A DNA stretch of 10,090 bases. Origin: an uncultured Collinsella sp. (GTDB lineage Bacteria; Actinomycetota; Coriobacteriia; Coriobacteriales; Coriobacteriaceae). A model generated the notes under the pieces. That model made no database searches and was not told the origin of the DNA. It saw only the letters and a list, made by a program, of their open reading frames with translations. Positions 1 to 5,768 of the stretch are shown here, piece after piece. The stretch is taken from positions 1 through 10,090 of the forward strand of contig URNJ01000058.1 of NCBI GenBank assembly GCA_900549215.1. The letters run 5' to 3'. Position numbers and translations under genes: made by a program. Positions within the stretch are counted from its first letter, which is position 1. Every line of letters begins with the position of its first letter.

Positions 1-261
1 GCCCCCTATAGCATCTACGACTGCACCGGTTCGGGCGCCGTGAAGAGCTGGTCGGACATCGCCCGCGCCGTCTTCGAGGCCGCCAACGGCAACGGCGAGA
101 AGGTCGTGCCGGTGTCGACCGCCGACTACTACGCGAACGCCGCGGGCCCCATCACACCGCGCCCGGTCCACACCGCGCTCGACCTGTCCAAGCTTGAGGC
201 TGCCGGCTTCCACATGCCCGATTGGGAGAAGGAGCTGGGGGAGTACATGTCCATGCTTTAA
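1..261 (+). CDS. rmlD: dTDP-4-dehydrorhamnose reductase (RmlD), C-terminal end, 5' partial
   Basis: The frame is open from the first base and ends at TAA 259-261, so the start lies outside the window. The visible 86 residues match the C-terminal substrate-binding part of RmlD: a YSIYDCTGSG stretch, then SWSDIARAVFEAA, VVPVSTADYYA, a TPRPVHTALDLSKL block (the family's PRP..S.LD..KL motif) and a final MPDWEKELGEYM. RmlD reduces dTDP-4-keto-L-rhamnose to dTDP-L-rhamnose with NAD(P)H, the last cytosolic step of the rhamnose donor pathway for cell-wall or surface glycans. In some bacteria this domain is fused behind an RmlC-type epimerase; that cannot be judged here. The gene is GC-rich like the pel genes and unlike the island that follows, and a hairpin stands 33 bases after its stop. 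The family call is firm; whether it is RmlD alone or a fusion is open. Confidence 0.88.
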   Translation, partial: APYSIYDCTGSGAVKSWSDIARAVFEAANGNGEKVVPVSTADYYANAAGPITPRPVHTALDLSKLEAAGFHMPDWEKELGEYMSML

Positions 262-294
262 CATCCAGTTTTATTTTCAGAATGAACCGATGGT

Positions 295-330
295 GCATGA
301 AGGGCTCGCTGATGGTAGAGCCCTTCATGC
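295..330 (+). terminator. Strong hairpin after rmlD, probable transcription terminator
   Basis: A perfect 13-bp inverted repeat, GCATGAAGGGCTC (295-307) and GAGCCCTTCATGC (318-330), encloses a 10-base loop. It sits 33 bases after the rmlD stop and 63 bases before the abiH start, which fits a terminator separating the two units. The downstream tail (GTTATATTGC) is only weakly T-rich, so it may be Rho-assisted or simply an mRNA-stabilising hairpin. Confidence 0.6.
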
Positions 331-393
331 GTTATATTGCATGGTGCACTGCGCTGTAAAACAAATCTCTGTTATTAAATTGGACGGTATTGA

Positions 394-1440
394 ATGCTAA
401 ATCTTCTTTGGATCATTGGGAATGGATTTGATCGGAACCTTGGTCTCGCAACTGATTACCGTTCTTTTTTGAAGAATCGCTATTTTAAAGATGACGTTCA
501 GAACGAATATAGGGATGAGCTTGTAAAAAGAGTTGAGGGATTCAGCCCAGAACGAGCGTCTGAACTTTGGTGTGATTTGGAAAATCTTCTAGGTAGAGCA
601 TCGGCGTTTTATGAAGACGACGAAGAATTATTTCATCGGACATTTGAGAATATTCAAGATGAGTTTTTAGATTACGTATTTAGAGAGTCCAGCCGTATAC
701 CTGTCGAGCTTCCTCAGGAGGCAGTTCAGGAATTTCGAGCATCAATTAGCAGCTTCTATACGAGACTCACTGCTGTTGACGCATTAAAAGGGCTCCCCGC
801 TTTGATGTCGACTTCTGAAGACGTGACTGTGCACGTTCTGGTTTTAAACTATACGAATACCGTCAATCGTTTTTGGGATGAGATTGGGAAAGACCAGCCC
901 TTTGGTAAGTTGATTGTCGGTACTTCGCCTAAGTTCTTTTATCAAGGCACGCTTCTTCATCTTCACGGAGAAATCAATGACGGGGGCACTGCTACCAATA
1001 TTATATTTGGCGTTTCAGATTCTGATCAGATTACATCTTCCGTTTATTCCTCTAAGGTGGATTTTCAAGAGCTTTGGGTTAAAGAAAAAAAGAACTACGG
1101 AATTTATGGCAATACGAAAACCGCTGAGATGAGTGAACTGATAGCTAAAGCCGATAGCATTTGTATATATGGCTGCAGCTTGGGAGAAAGCGATGGTTAC
1201 ATTTGGCGACAAGTGGCTGACAGGTTGTCAGATTCGACATGCAGGCTTTATATTTTCGACTATGATTTACCCGATCGTTCTATGGTGGCTGCCAGGGCTT
1301 ATCAGAAGCGACGTCGTGATTTGGTTCGACGTTTCTATGAGGTTGCTAATGTGGCTGCAGAAGACGAGAAATCGATATCAGATCGTTTTTTCCCTGTTGA
1401 GTCAACTAAGGTCTTTAATTTCAATCCACTTGTTAATTGA
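394..1440 (+). CDS. AbiH-family abortive-infection (phage defence) protein
   Basis: This 348-residue protein, close to the usual AbiH length, carries the family's landmarks in order. The N-terminal IIGNGFDRNLGLATDY (residues 7-22) is the typical IIGNGFD..hGL.T.Y signature, and W59-C-D61-L-E63 matches the W-x-D-[LI]-E motif. VLNYTNT (150-156) corresponds to the FNYT segment, HLHGE is centred on H191-G192, and YGCSLGESD (259-267) matches the C-terminal G.SLg.sD motif. AbiH was first described as a lactococcal abortive-infection system that stops phage multiplication; its biochemical activity is not settled. It should be cytosolic, since no signal peptide or membrane segment is visible. The ATG at 394 starts directly before the IIGNGFD strand and is preceded only by a weak GGACGG. 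It appears to be a single-gene unit in AT-rich DNA unlike the flanking genes, which suggests horizontal acquisition. Remains of a second AbiH-like gene lie just downstream. Confidence 0.85.
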   Translation: MLNLLWIIGNGFDRNLGLATDYRSFLKNRYFKDDVQNEYRDELVKRVEGFSPERASELWCDLENLLGRASAFYEDDEELFHRTFENIQDEFLDYVFRESSRIPVELPQEAVQEFRASISSFYTRLTAVDALKGLPALMSTSEDVTVHVLVLNYTNTVNRFWDEIGKDQPFGKLIVGTSPKFFYQGTLLHLHGEINDGGTATNIIFGVSDSDQITSSVYSSKVDFQELWVKEKKNYGIYGNTKTAEMSELIAKADSICIYGCSLGESDGYIWRQVADRLSDSTCRLYIFDYDLPDRSMVAARAYQKRRRDLVRRFYEVANVAAEDEKSISDRFFPVESTKVFNFNPLVN

Positions 1441-1608
1441 TTGAACCGCCTGTGTCTCGTATCGACGATTTCGGCTGGATGTTAGTTAAAGCCCCAGCGT
1501 TTGCGCTTTGGTGATTCTAAGCATAGGACTGTTCGGATGTTCCAAACTGTAATGGTGCATTCGTTGGCGCATTCAAAAACCTATCTGCTTTGAAAGGCTG
1601 TCTATCCA

Positions 1609-1905
1609 ATGAACTCGCGCATCTCTCATCAGCTTCTTGTTCTCGGTAACGGTTTTGATATCACATGCGGTTTAAATTTTCGGTTTGTTCAGTTCTTTAG
1701 ACCGAGGATGGCTGTTGTCGACTAAAACAAAAATATCCGTAAAAGGGTTGGGCACAAGTTCTCTCCGCCTCAGGCATTGCAGCCTGGGACTTAAATCTCT
1801 ATTACCGTAAAGAACTAGCTAATAAGGACTATGACGTTAATCGGAGCGATATTGAGTAGGTTGTCTCCGATTCTCTCCAAAGAGATTTAGGTCAATCTGC
1901 TCAAA
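1609..1905 (+). pseudogene. Decayed second AbiH-like gene
   Basis: No long open frame exists here, but two fragments read as AbiH family. Fragment 1 starts at ATG 1609 and gives QLLVLGNGFDITCGLNFRF then VQFF, the family's N-terminal signature, ending at TAA 1723-1725. Fragment 2 lies in another frame (1782 to about 1905) and reads AWDLNLYYRKELANKDYD, then NRSDIE, a TAG at 1857-1859, and VVSDSLQ. NRSDIE corresponds to the W-x-D-[LI]-E motif that is intact at residues 59-63 of the upstream AbiH, with W changed to R by TGG to CGG. The gene has therefore suffered at least a frameshift or small deletion, two stops, a motif substitution and loss of most of the 3' part. The fragments are not close copies of the intact gene, so this was a different AbiH, not a recent duplication. 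The 3' limit is approximate. Confidence 0.72.
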
Positions 1906-2140
1906 AGGTTGTTTTCGAAGGGGTCTCTTATCGCGTCTTCAGTTTTAGGGTGCTTGGTTTTGTCGCGTTTTCCGTAAGTGCTGGGAAATCGAAAACCGCC
2001 GAACTAACAAAACCGCGGGTCGTCGGAGCTCAAAACCGGGGTCTGGTCTGTCGATCGCGGATTTTCACCGCGCTTCCGGAGTGAGCACCAACTTGGTTGG
2101 ATGGTTTATCGATTTGGGGCTGTGTAATCTAGCATATGCC
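1906..2140. other. Gene-free stretch with short repeats
   Basis: I see no supportable gene here. One frame stays open from 1860 to TGA 2082-2084 but its product resembles nothing I recognise. The heptamer AAAACCG occurs three times (1992-1998, 2009-2015, 2032-2038), GGTCT is doubled at about 2040-2049, and a small CGCGG/CCGCG hairpin spans 2056-2072. The centre is more GC-rich than the DNA on either side, which hints at a separate origin such as a small dispersed intergenic element. The preceding stretch 1441-1608 also holds no gene I can support and presumably contained the promoter of the decayed gene. Confidence 0.4.
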
Positions 2141-2168
2141 TTGTTATTTCTATTTAAATAGATACACT
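2141..2168 (+). promoter_or_regulatory. Candidate promoter of the toxin-antitoxin-chaperone operon
   Basis: TTGTTA (2141-2146) and TACACT (2163-2168) are spaced by 16 bases and each matches 4 of 6 bases of the -35 and -10 consensus. The -10 lies inside the left arm of the palindrome at 2159-2192, so a repressor on the palindrome would block RNA polymerase. The location upstream of the toxin gene gives more support than the sequence match itself. Confidence 0.4.
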
Positions 2169-2192
2169 TAACTTATAAGTTAAGTGTATCTA
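2159..2192. promoter_or_regulatory. Perfect 34-bp palindrome, probable operator for antitoxin autoregulation
   Basis: The half-site TAGATACACTTAACTTA (2159-2175) is followed without any spacer by its exact reverse complement (2176-2192). The next base pair outward (A2158 and G2193) breaks the symmetry. It ends 17 bases before the toxin start codon and overlaps the candidate -10. Xre/HigA-type antitoxins repress their own operons by binding palindromes in this position, so this is most likely the operator. No T-run follows, so a terminator is unlikely. Confidence 0.72.
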
Positions 2193-2209
2193 GAAATGGG
2201 AGGTGGCCT

Positions 2210-2623
2210 TTGGTTGAAGGATACGATCTTGTCGAATATGGGGATCCCAAGGGCCGACCGTTTTGGGAGCTGACGACTTCTCCCGTCAACTCTCAATTCC
2301 AGAAAATGTTGACAGACCCTAAAAAGAAGCTTGCTGCCCGTAAAATGATCGATCAGATTTCAAAAATCTATGATTATGGGTTAAAGGTCGCGAGTGGGAC
2401 CTCAAAGCTACGATGTATTGATTCTAAGATCGGCCTCTATGAACTAAAAGGGTTTGATGGGGCAAATCGAGAGATGATTTATGCCATATGTCAGGGCGTA
2501 GACAAAATTGTTCTATTGTTTTGGTTTAAAGGACATCAGGGATCAGGAAACATCAGTAAAGAAATCGAGCGGGCCAAGCGATTAGCCGTAATAGCACGTC
2601 AACTTCTGGAATCTGAGCGTTGA
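2210..2623 (+). CDS. HigB/RelE-family toxin (Gp49-like) of a toxin-antitoxin-chaperone operon
   Basis: This basic 137-residue protein resembles HigB/Gp49-like members of the RelE/ParE superfamily, which are usually ribosome-dependent mRNA endonucleases in the cytosol. The supporting part is the C-terminal half: LYELKGFDGANREMIYAIC (residues 76-94) matches the L.El....G..Ri.Y strand pair, and IVLLFWFKGHQG (100-111) with EIERAKRLA (118-126) matches the core strand with F.KK.qk, then the E...A..R helix. The N-terminal about 40 residues are longer than in minimal RelE toxins. The start is TTG 2210, since no in-frame ATG or GTG is available nearby; a strong Shine-Dalgarno GGGAGG (2198-2203) stands 6 bases upstream. 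An ATG at 2196 is out of frame. Toxin-first order followed by an Xre antitoxin is the higBA arrangement. I see no catalytic residue I could name with certainty, so the mRNase activity is inference from the family. Confidence 0.75.
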   Translation: MVEGYDLVEYGDPKGRPFWELTTSPVNSQFQKMLTDPKKKLAARKMIDQISKIYDYGLKVASGTSKLRCIDSKIGLYELKGFDGANREMIYAICQGVDKIVLLFWFKGHQGSGNISKEIERAKRLAVIARQLLESER

Positions 2624-2656
2624 CTTTTATACTTGGCTTTCGAAACGGAGAACACA

Positions 2657-3046
2657 ATGAATAAAGTAGATTTATCTGATTTTTACGCCGAGACTGAAAC
2701 TAGCGAAACACGCGCTTATGAACACGCGCTAGATATCGAGTTTATTGTTCATCGCGAGATGAAGCATTTGGGTTTAAGCAAAAGCGATTTGGCAAAGCGT
2801 ATGGGCGTGAGCCTTCAGTCGCTTTCGAAGCTGTTGAATTCTCAGCCCAATATGACGCTGAAGACGATCGCCAGGTTCGAGCTCGCTTTAGGTATCAATA
2901 TCGTTCCTAAGGTTACCGTTAGCTATTCTAAAGAGCTACCGTTTCTCTCGCCCAATGAATCCCTACGTAAGCAATGGTCTTTTAGGAACGAGCGTCCGTC
3001 CTCGCATGTGAATCTCGAGATGATTTCCGGAGGTTTGGCAGCATGA
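2657..3046 (+). CDS. Xre/HigA-family antitoxin with C-terminal tail
   Basis: This 129-residue protein has an HTH_3/Xre DNA-binding domain at about residues 25-85. The helix-turn-helix is LSKSDLAKRMGVSLQSLSKLL (40-60, split here as LSKSDLAKRM and GVSLQSLSKLL), followed by TLKTIARFELALG (67-79). After the HTH comes an extension of about 44 residues (86-129) including YSKELPFLSPNE and LRKQW. In TAC systems such as Mycobacterium tuberculosis HigB1-HigA1-SecB-like, an equivalent tail (the chaperone-addiction domain) makes the antitoxin aggregation-prone until bound by its chaperone, so I infer that role here. It should neutralise the toxin and repress the operon through the 2159-2192 palindrome. 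ATG 2657 is chosen because GGAG (2647-2650) lies 6 bases upstream; the frame extends back to 2633 only through a TTG without a ribosome site. It follows the toxin stop by 33 bases and overlaps the next gene through ATGA (3043-3046). Confidence 0.85.
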   Translation: MNKVDLSDFYAETETSETRAYEHALDIEFIVHREMKHLGLSKSDLAKRMGVSLQSLSKLLNSQPNMTLKTIARFELALGINIVPKVTVSYSKELPFLSPNESLRKQWSFRNERPSSHVNLEMISGGLAA

Positions 3047-3495
3047 GTGGGGATTTTATTGCTCCGATTCAAGTCGTTCATTTGTTCGTCGTTGACTCCG
3101 ATTTCCATATCGAGGATTCGCCCTCAGATAATATGGAATTAAAAGTTGACGTTAGCTACCAAGATGTCCATCTTTGGAAAAACGGTAATGACGCTCGCGC
3201 AAGTTTAAAGATGTGCGTAATTGGCAGCCTCCTTGACGGAGATGAAGGTGCACAGGAGAAGATGCATGCTGGCGTTACAGTATCCATCTCGGTTTCAGCG
3301 CAAATGCCAATGAACTCTCCCGATGACGAGGTGCGTCACTACCTTCTTTCAAATGCTATTTCGATGGCATATGCCCATGCAAAGAGCTATTTGATGGTTG
3401 TTACTGGACTTTCGCCCATGGGAGCGCTTACATTGCCTGCCATTCTCCCTGCAGAGCTGTCAGCAGATTGCGATGTGCCTTTTCAGAGCGAATAG
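3043..3495 (+). CDS. SecB-like chaperone of a toxin-antitoxin-chaperone (TAC) module
   Basis: This acidic 150-residue protein has the length and layout of SecB (about 155 residues). A beta-rich N-terminal half contains IQVVHLFVVDSDFHIED (9-25, compare the SecB I.riY..D.sFe.p strand), LKVDVSYQD (33-41) and ARASLKMCVIGSL (51-63). A C-terminal helical part, LLSNAISMAYAHAKSYLMVV (101-120), leads to the GLSPMGALTLPAILP loop (122-136), which corresponds to SecB's P.are.i......G.fp.l.L.Pinf. No signal peptide or membrane span is seen, so it should be cytosolic. Translational coupling to the antitoxin (ATGA overlap) supports the TAC reading, in which the chaperone binds the antitoxin tail and lets it fold. 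General SecB export function is less likely, because monoderm bacteria normally lack housekeeping SecB. Sequence identity to SecB is low by eye, so the call rests on the pattern and on context. Confidence 0.68.
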   Translation: MSGDFIAPIQVVHLFVVDSDFHIEDSPSDNMELKVDVSYQDVHLWKNGNDARASLKMCVIGSLLDGDEGAQEKMHAGVTVSISVSAQMPMNSPDDEVRHYLLSNAISMAYAHAKSYLMVVTGLSPMGALTLPAILPAELSADCDVPFQSE

Positions 3496-3587
3496 CAGCC
3501 TCTCAATGAGCCTGGGTCGGACGAGTTGCCACTCCCACATCCTCTAAAAAAGTTCTTAAAACAGCCTTAAAGGCGCTCCAGCTCGCG

Positions 3588-3621
3588 TTGACAGCGTAAA
3601 ATACGCATGTTTGACTATGAC
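3588..3621 (+). promoter_or_regulatory. Candidate promoter region of the pel operon with small inverted repeat
   Basis: A consensus -35, TTGACA, lies at 3588-3593. The possible -10 elements GACTAT (3613-3618, spacing 19) and TATGAC (3616-3621, spacing 22) are poor. Between them is an inverted repeat, GCGTA-AAA-TACGC (3594-3606), that could bind a regulator. The region lies 30-63 bases before the pelD start. The pelD ribosome site GGGGAGGGG (3636-3644) stands 6 bases before ATG 3651. The promoter assignment is tentative. Confidence 0.35.
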
Positions 3622-3650
3622 AAAAGTGGATTTTAGGGGAGGGGTGCGCC

Positions 3651-5768
3651 ATGGAAGTGTTGGTTGTTGGCAACACCGCATATGTTGACGATGACTTTTG
3701 TGCCAAGGCGTTCCCCGGGGACCATGTGCAGGTCGTAGCCGCGCAGGACTCGCGCCGCGATGAGTCGTCGCCCCATGCCTCGTGGAAAGAGCTTCTGCAA
3801 CACCTGGATCAGGCCTACGAGTTCGACCGCGTGGTCTACCTATCCAATTACCTTACCCCGCATACCGATAACGTGGGCGATACCGAGCTGTTGCGCTCGG
3901 TCTTTCGTGCGTGCGCGGGTCGCCGGGTCCAACTGCTGTATGTAGCGGGGCCCGCGGGTGCCGAGGGTGCCACCGACGCCGCGGGGCGAACGGGCAAGGG
4001 CATTATCGCGCGCGCAGCCAACGACCTGTGCCGCTACTACGCTGCTCGCGAGGGCGTTCAAACCAAGATCCTGCGCGTGCCGTTCCTGTATACCGCGTCT
4101 GCCGCGCTGGAGGACCCGTTTTTGGTGCCGCTGTTCGACGCGTGCTCAACCGGATCGGTCGCTCTGCAGGGCGCGCAGGATGCGGCGTTTCCCCTGCTGT
4201 GTGCCGAGGAGCTTGCGGTGCTGGTACGCCGTATCTTCGATAGCTGGGATGGTAACTTTGAGACGCTCGACGTAGCCGATACCTTCCATCACACGGCGGG
4301 TGAGGTGGGCGACGCCCTCAAGGCGCTGTTCCCCGGCCTTGCCGTTGCCTATGGCGATTCTGCCGGCTACGCCCTGCCCGCCAGCGACGTCGCTCGCGTG
4401 CGCTATGGCTGGTTTCAGCGGTACGACCTGCTGCGCGATCTTTCGACCATTCAAGTGCGTTGGGATGCTGGCCGCGCAAAGAAGGTCAACCCCTTGCGCG
4501 CCGCCATCGACCGCATCCAGATGCGCGCGCTGCCTATTAAATGCCTGGAGACGGGCGTTGCCTGGGATCTGTTCTCACAATCGGCCCAGCTCAACGTTCT
4601 CGATTATCGCCTGCTCTTCGTGGTGTTGATCGGCACGCTGTATGGCTTGGACTTTGGCCTGGTTGCGGCGCTGCTGGCGTCGGTGGGTTTGGCCGCGAGT
4701 TACTTTACTCAGTACGGCTATACCTTTCAGGGCCTGTTCTACGAGCCGTCCAACTGGCTGCCGTTTATTGCGTACTTTGTGGTGGGGGCCGGGTGGGGCT
4801 ATGTGCAGCTGCGCAGCAGCGAAGCCATTAGGGCGGAGCGCGATCAAAACGAGCTCGTGCGCAACCGCAATACATTCCTTACGCAGCTCTACCACGACGC
4901 GATCGAGGACAAGCGCGCGTACAGGCGCCAGATCGTGGGTCGCCACGACAGCTTTGGCAAGATCTTTGCCGTGACGCAGGAGCTCGACGTGCTCAACCCA
5001 CGCGACATCTATCGCAAGTGCTGCGAGCTTCTGGGCGAGATCCTCGAGAACGATTCGGTGGCGATCTACCATGTTTCGGGCGGGGCATTTGCACGCCTGG
5101 TGGCAGCAAGTCCCGCGATTGCCGAAGATGCCGCACGCTCGCTCACGCTTGAGCAGCTTGCACCTCTTTTGGGCGACGGGGGCCATTCGAACCTATGGGT
5201 GAACCGCGAGCTGACGCCGGGGCTTCCCATGTTTGGATACACGATCGAGCGCGACGGGGCACCCGCCGTGTTGATCTTTGTGCGTAGTGCGGCCGAAAAC
5301 CAAATGACCCTCTATTATCAAAACCTGTTCCGCATCTTGTGCGGCCTGGTCGAAAGCGCGCTGGGCCGTGCCTTTGACTATGAGGCGGTGGCACAGGATA
5401 AACGCTGCGTTGAAGGCACTTGCGTGCTCAAGCAGGCTGCCTTTGGCCAAGAGCTCGCGGCGGAGCAGGCGCTCGCAGATAGCAAGATGGGGAGTTATTT
5501 GCTCCTGCGCGTGGTACCGGGCATAGAGCCTGTCGGCGAGCTGGTGGGCGCAATTGGGTCGGCAATCCGCGAGAGCGACGCAGCGGGCTTGGTCGACGGC
5601 GACGTGCTCTACCTGCTTATGCGCCAGGCAAAGGCGTGCGATCTGCCCATTATCCGCGAGCGCCTGAGCGCAAAGCAGATTGCGGTGGAGCCCGTCGACG
5701 GCGAGGATATCGTGGCGCTGCTGCAGCACATCTCTTACACCGGTGACGGTGAGGGGGGTGCCGCTTGA
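3651..5768 (+). CDS. pelD: PelD, c-di-GMP receptor of Pel exopolysaccharide synthesis, with N-terminal SDR-like domain
   Basis: This is a 705-residue inner-membrane regulator. Residues 1 to about 270 resemble an extended SDR/NAD-epimerase fold (opening strand MEVLVVGNTAYV, later VQTKILRVPFLY at about 138-149). The glycine motif is reduced to GNTAYVD (residues 7-13) and no YxxxK pair is visible, so catalysis is doubtful. Residues about 316-390 form membrane segments (RLLFVVLIGTLYG, LVAALLASVGLAA, LPFIAYFVVGAGWGY), followed by a charged helix, a GAF domain at about 439-570 and a degenerate GGDEF domain at about 590-695. In that domain RESD (640-643) keeps the RxxD I-site, and five residues later DGDVL (649-653) replaces GGDEF. 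This is the PelD pattern: a c-di-GMP receptor that is not a cyclase and switches on the Pel synthase. The gene opens the operon and its TGA overlaps the pelE start. It is longer than Pseudomonas PelD (about 455 residues) because of the SDR part. Confidence 0.9.
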   Translation: MEVLVVGNTAYVDDDFCAKAFPGDHVQVVAAQDSRRDESSPHASWKELLQHLDQAYEFDRVVYLSNYLTPHTDNVGDTELLRSVFRACAGRRVQLLYVAGPAGAEGATDAAGRTGKGIIARAANDLCRYYAAREGVQTKILRVPFLYTASAALEDPFLVPLFDACSTGSVALQGAQDAAFPLLCAEELAVLVRRIFDSWDGNFETLDVADTFHHTAGEVGDALKALFPGLAVAYGDSAGYALPASDVARVRYGWFQRYDLLRDLSTIQVRWDAGRAKKVNPLRAAIDRIQMRALPIKCLETGVAWDLFSQSAQLNVLDYRLLFVVLIGTLYGLDFGLVAALLASVGLAASYFTQYGYTFQGLFYEPSNWLPFIAYFVVGAGWGYVQLRSSEAIRAERDQNELVRNRNTFLTQLYHDAIEDKRAYRRQIVGRHDSFGKIFAVTQELDVLNPRDIYRKCCELLGEILENDSVAIYHVSGGAFARLVAASPAIAEDAARSLTLEQLAPLLGDGGHSNLWVNRELTPGLPMFGYTIERDGAPAVLIFVRSAAENQMTLYYQNLFRILCGLVESALGRAFDYEAVAQDKRCVEGTCVLKQAAFGQELAAEQALADSKMGSYLLLRVVPGIEPVGELVGAIGSAIRESDAAGLVDGDVLYLLMRQAKACDLPIIRERLSAKQIAVEPVDGEDIVALLQHISYTGDGEGGAA

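Noticed and set aside
194..400. Small open frame spanning the rmlD end and the hairpin
   Set aside because: It overlaps the rmlD 3' end in another frame and runs through the terminator-like hairpin; the product has no family features.
1554..1574. Near-repeat GGTGCATTC / GGCGCATTC
   Set aside because: Two imperfect 9-base copies 12 bases apart are too little to call a regulatory repeat.
1992..2038. AAAACCG repeats considered as a CRISPR array
   Set aside because: The units are only 7 bases, the spacing is irregular (17 and 23 bases) and no cas gene is present.
2159..2192. The 34-bp palindrome considered as a terminator or an attachment site
   Set aside because: No T-run follows and the downstream gene has a strong ribosome site; no second copy or integrase is seen, so operator is the better reading.
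3597..3602. TAAAAT as the pelD -10 box
   Set aside because: It matches the consensus well but has no acceptable -35 about 17 bases upstream and overlaps the TTGACA-proximal inverted repeat.
3503..3706. Minus-strand 67-codon frame between the SecB-like gene and pelD
   Set aside because: It overlaps the pelD start and ribosome site, and I see no ribosome site or similarity for it.
4575..5186. Minus-strand open frame (203 codons) opposite pelD
   Set aside because: Antisense shadow of the transmembrane and GAF-coding part of pelD; no domain or ribosome site supports it.
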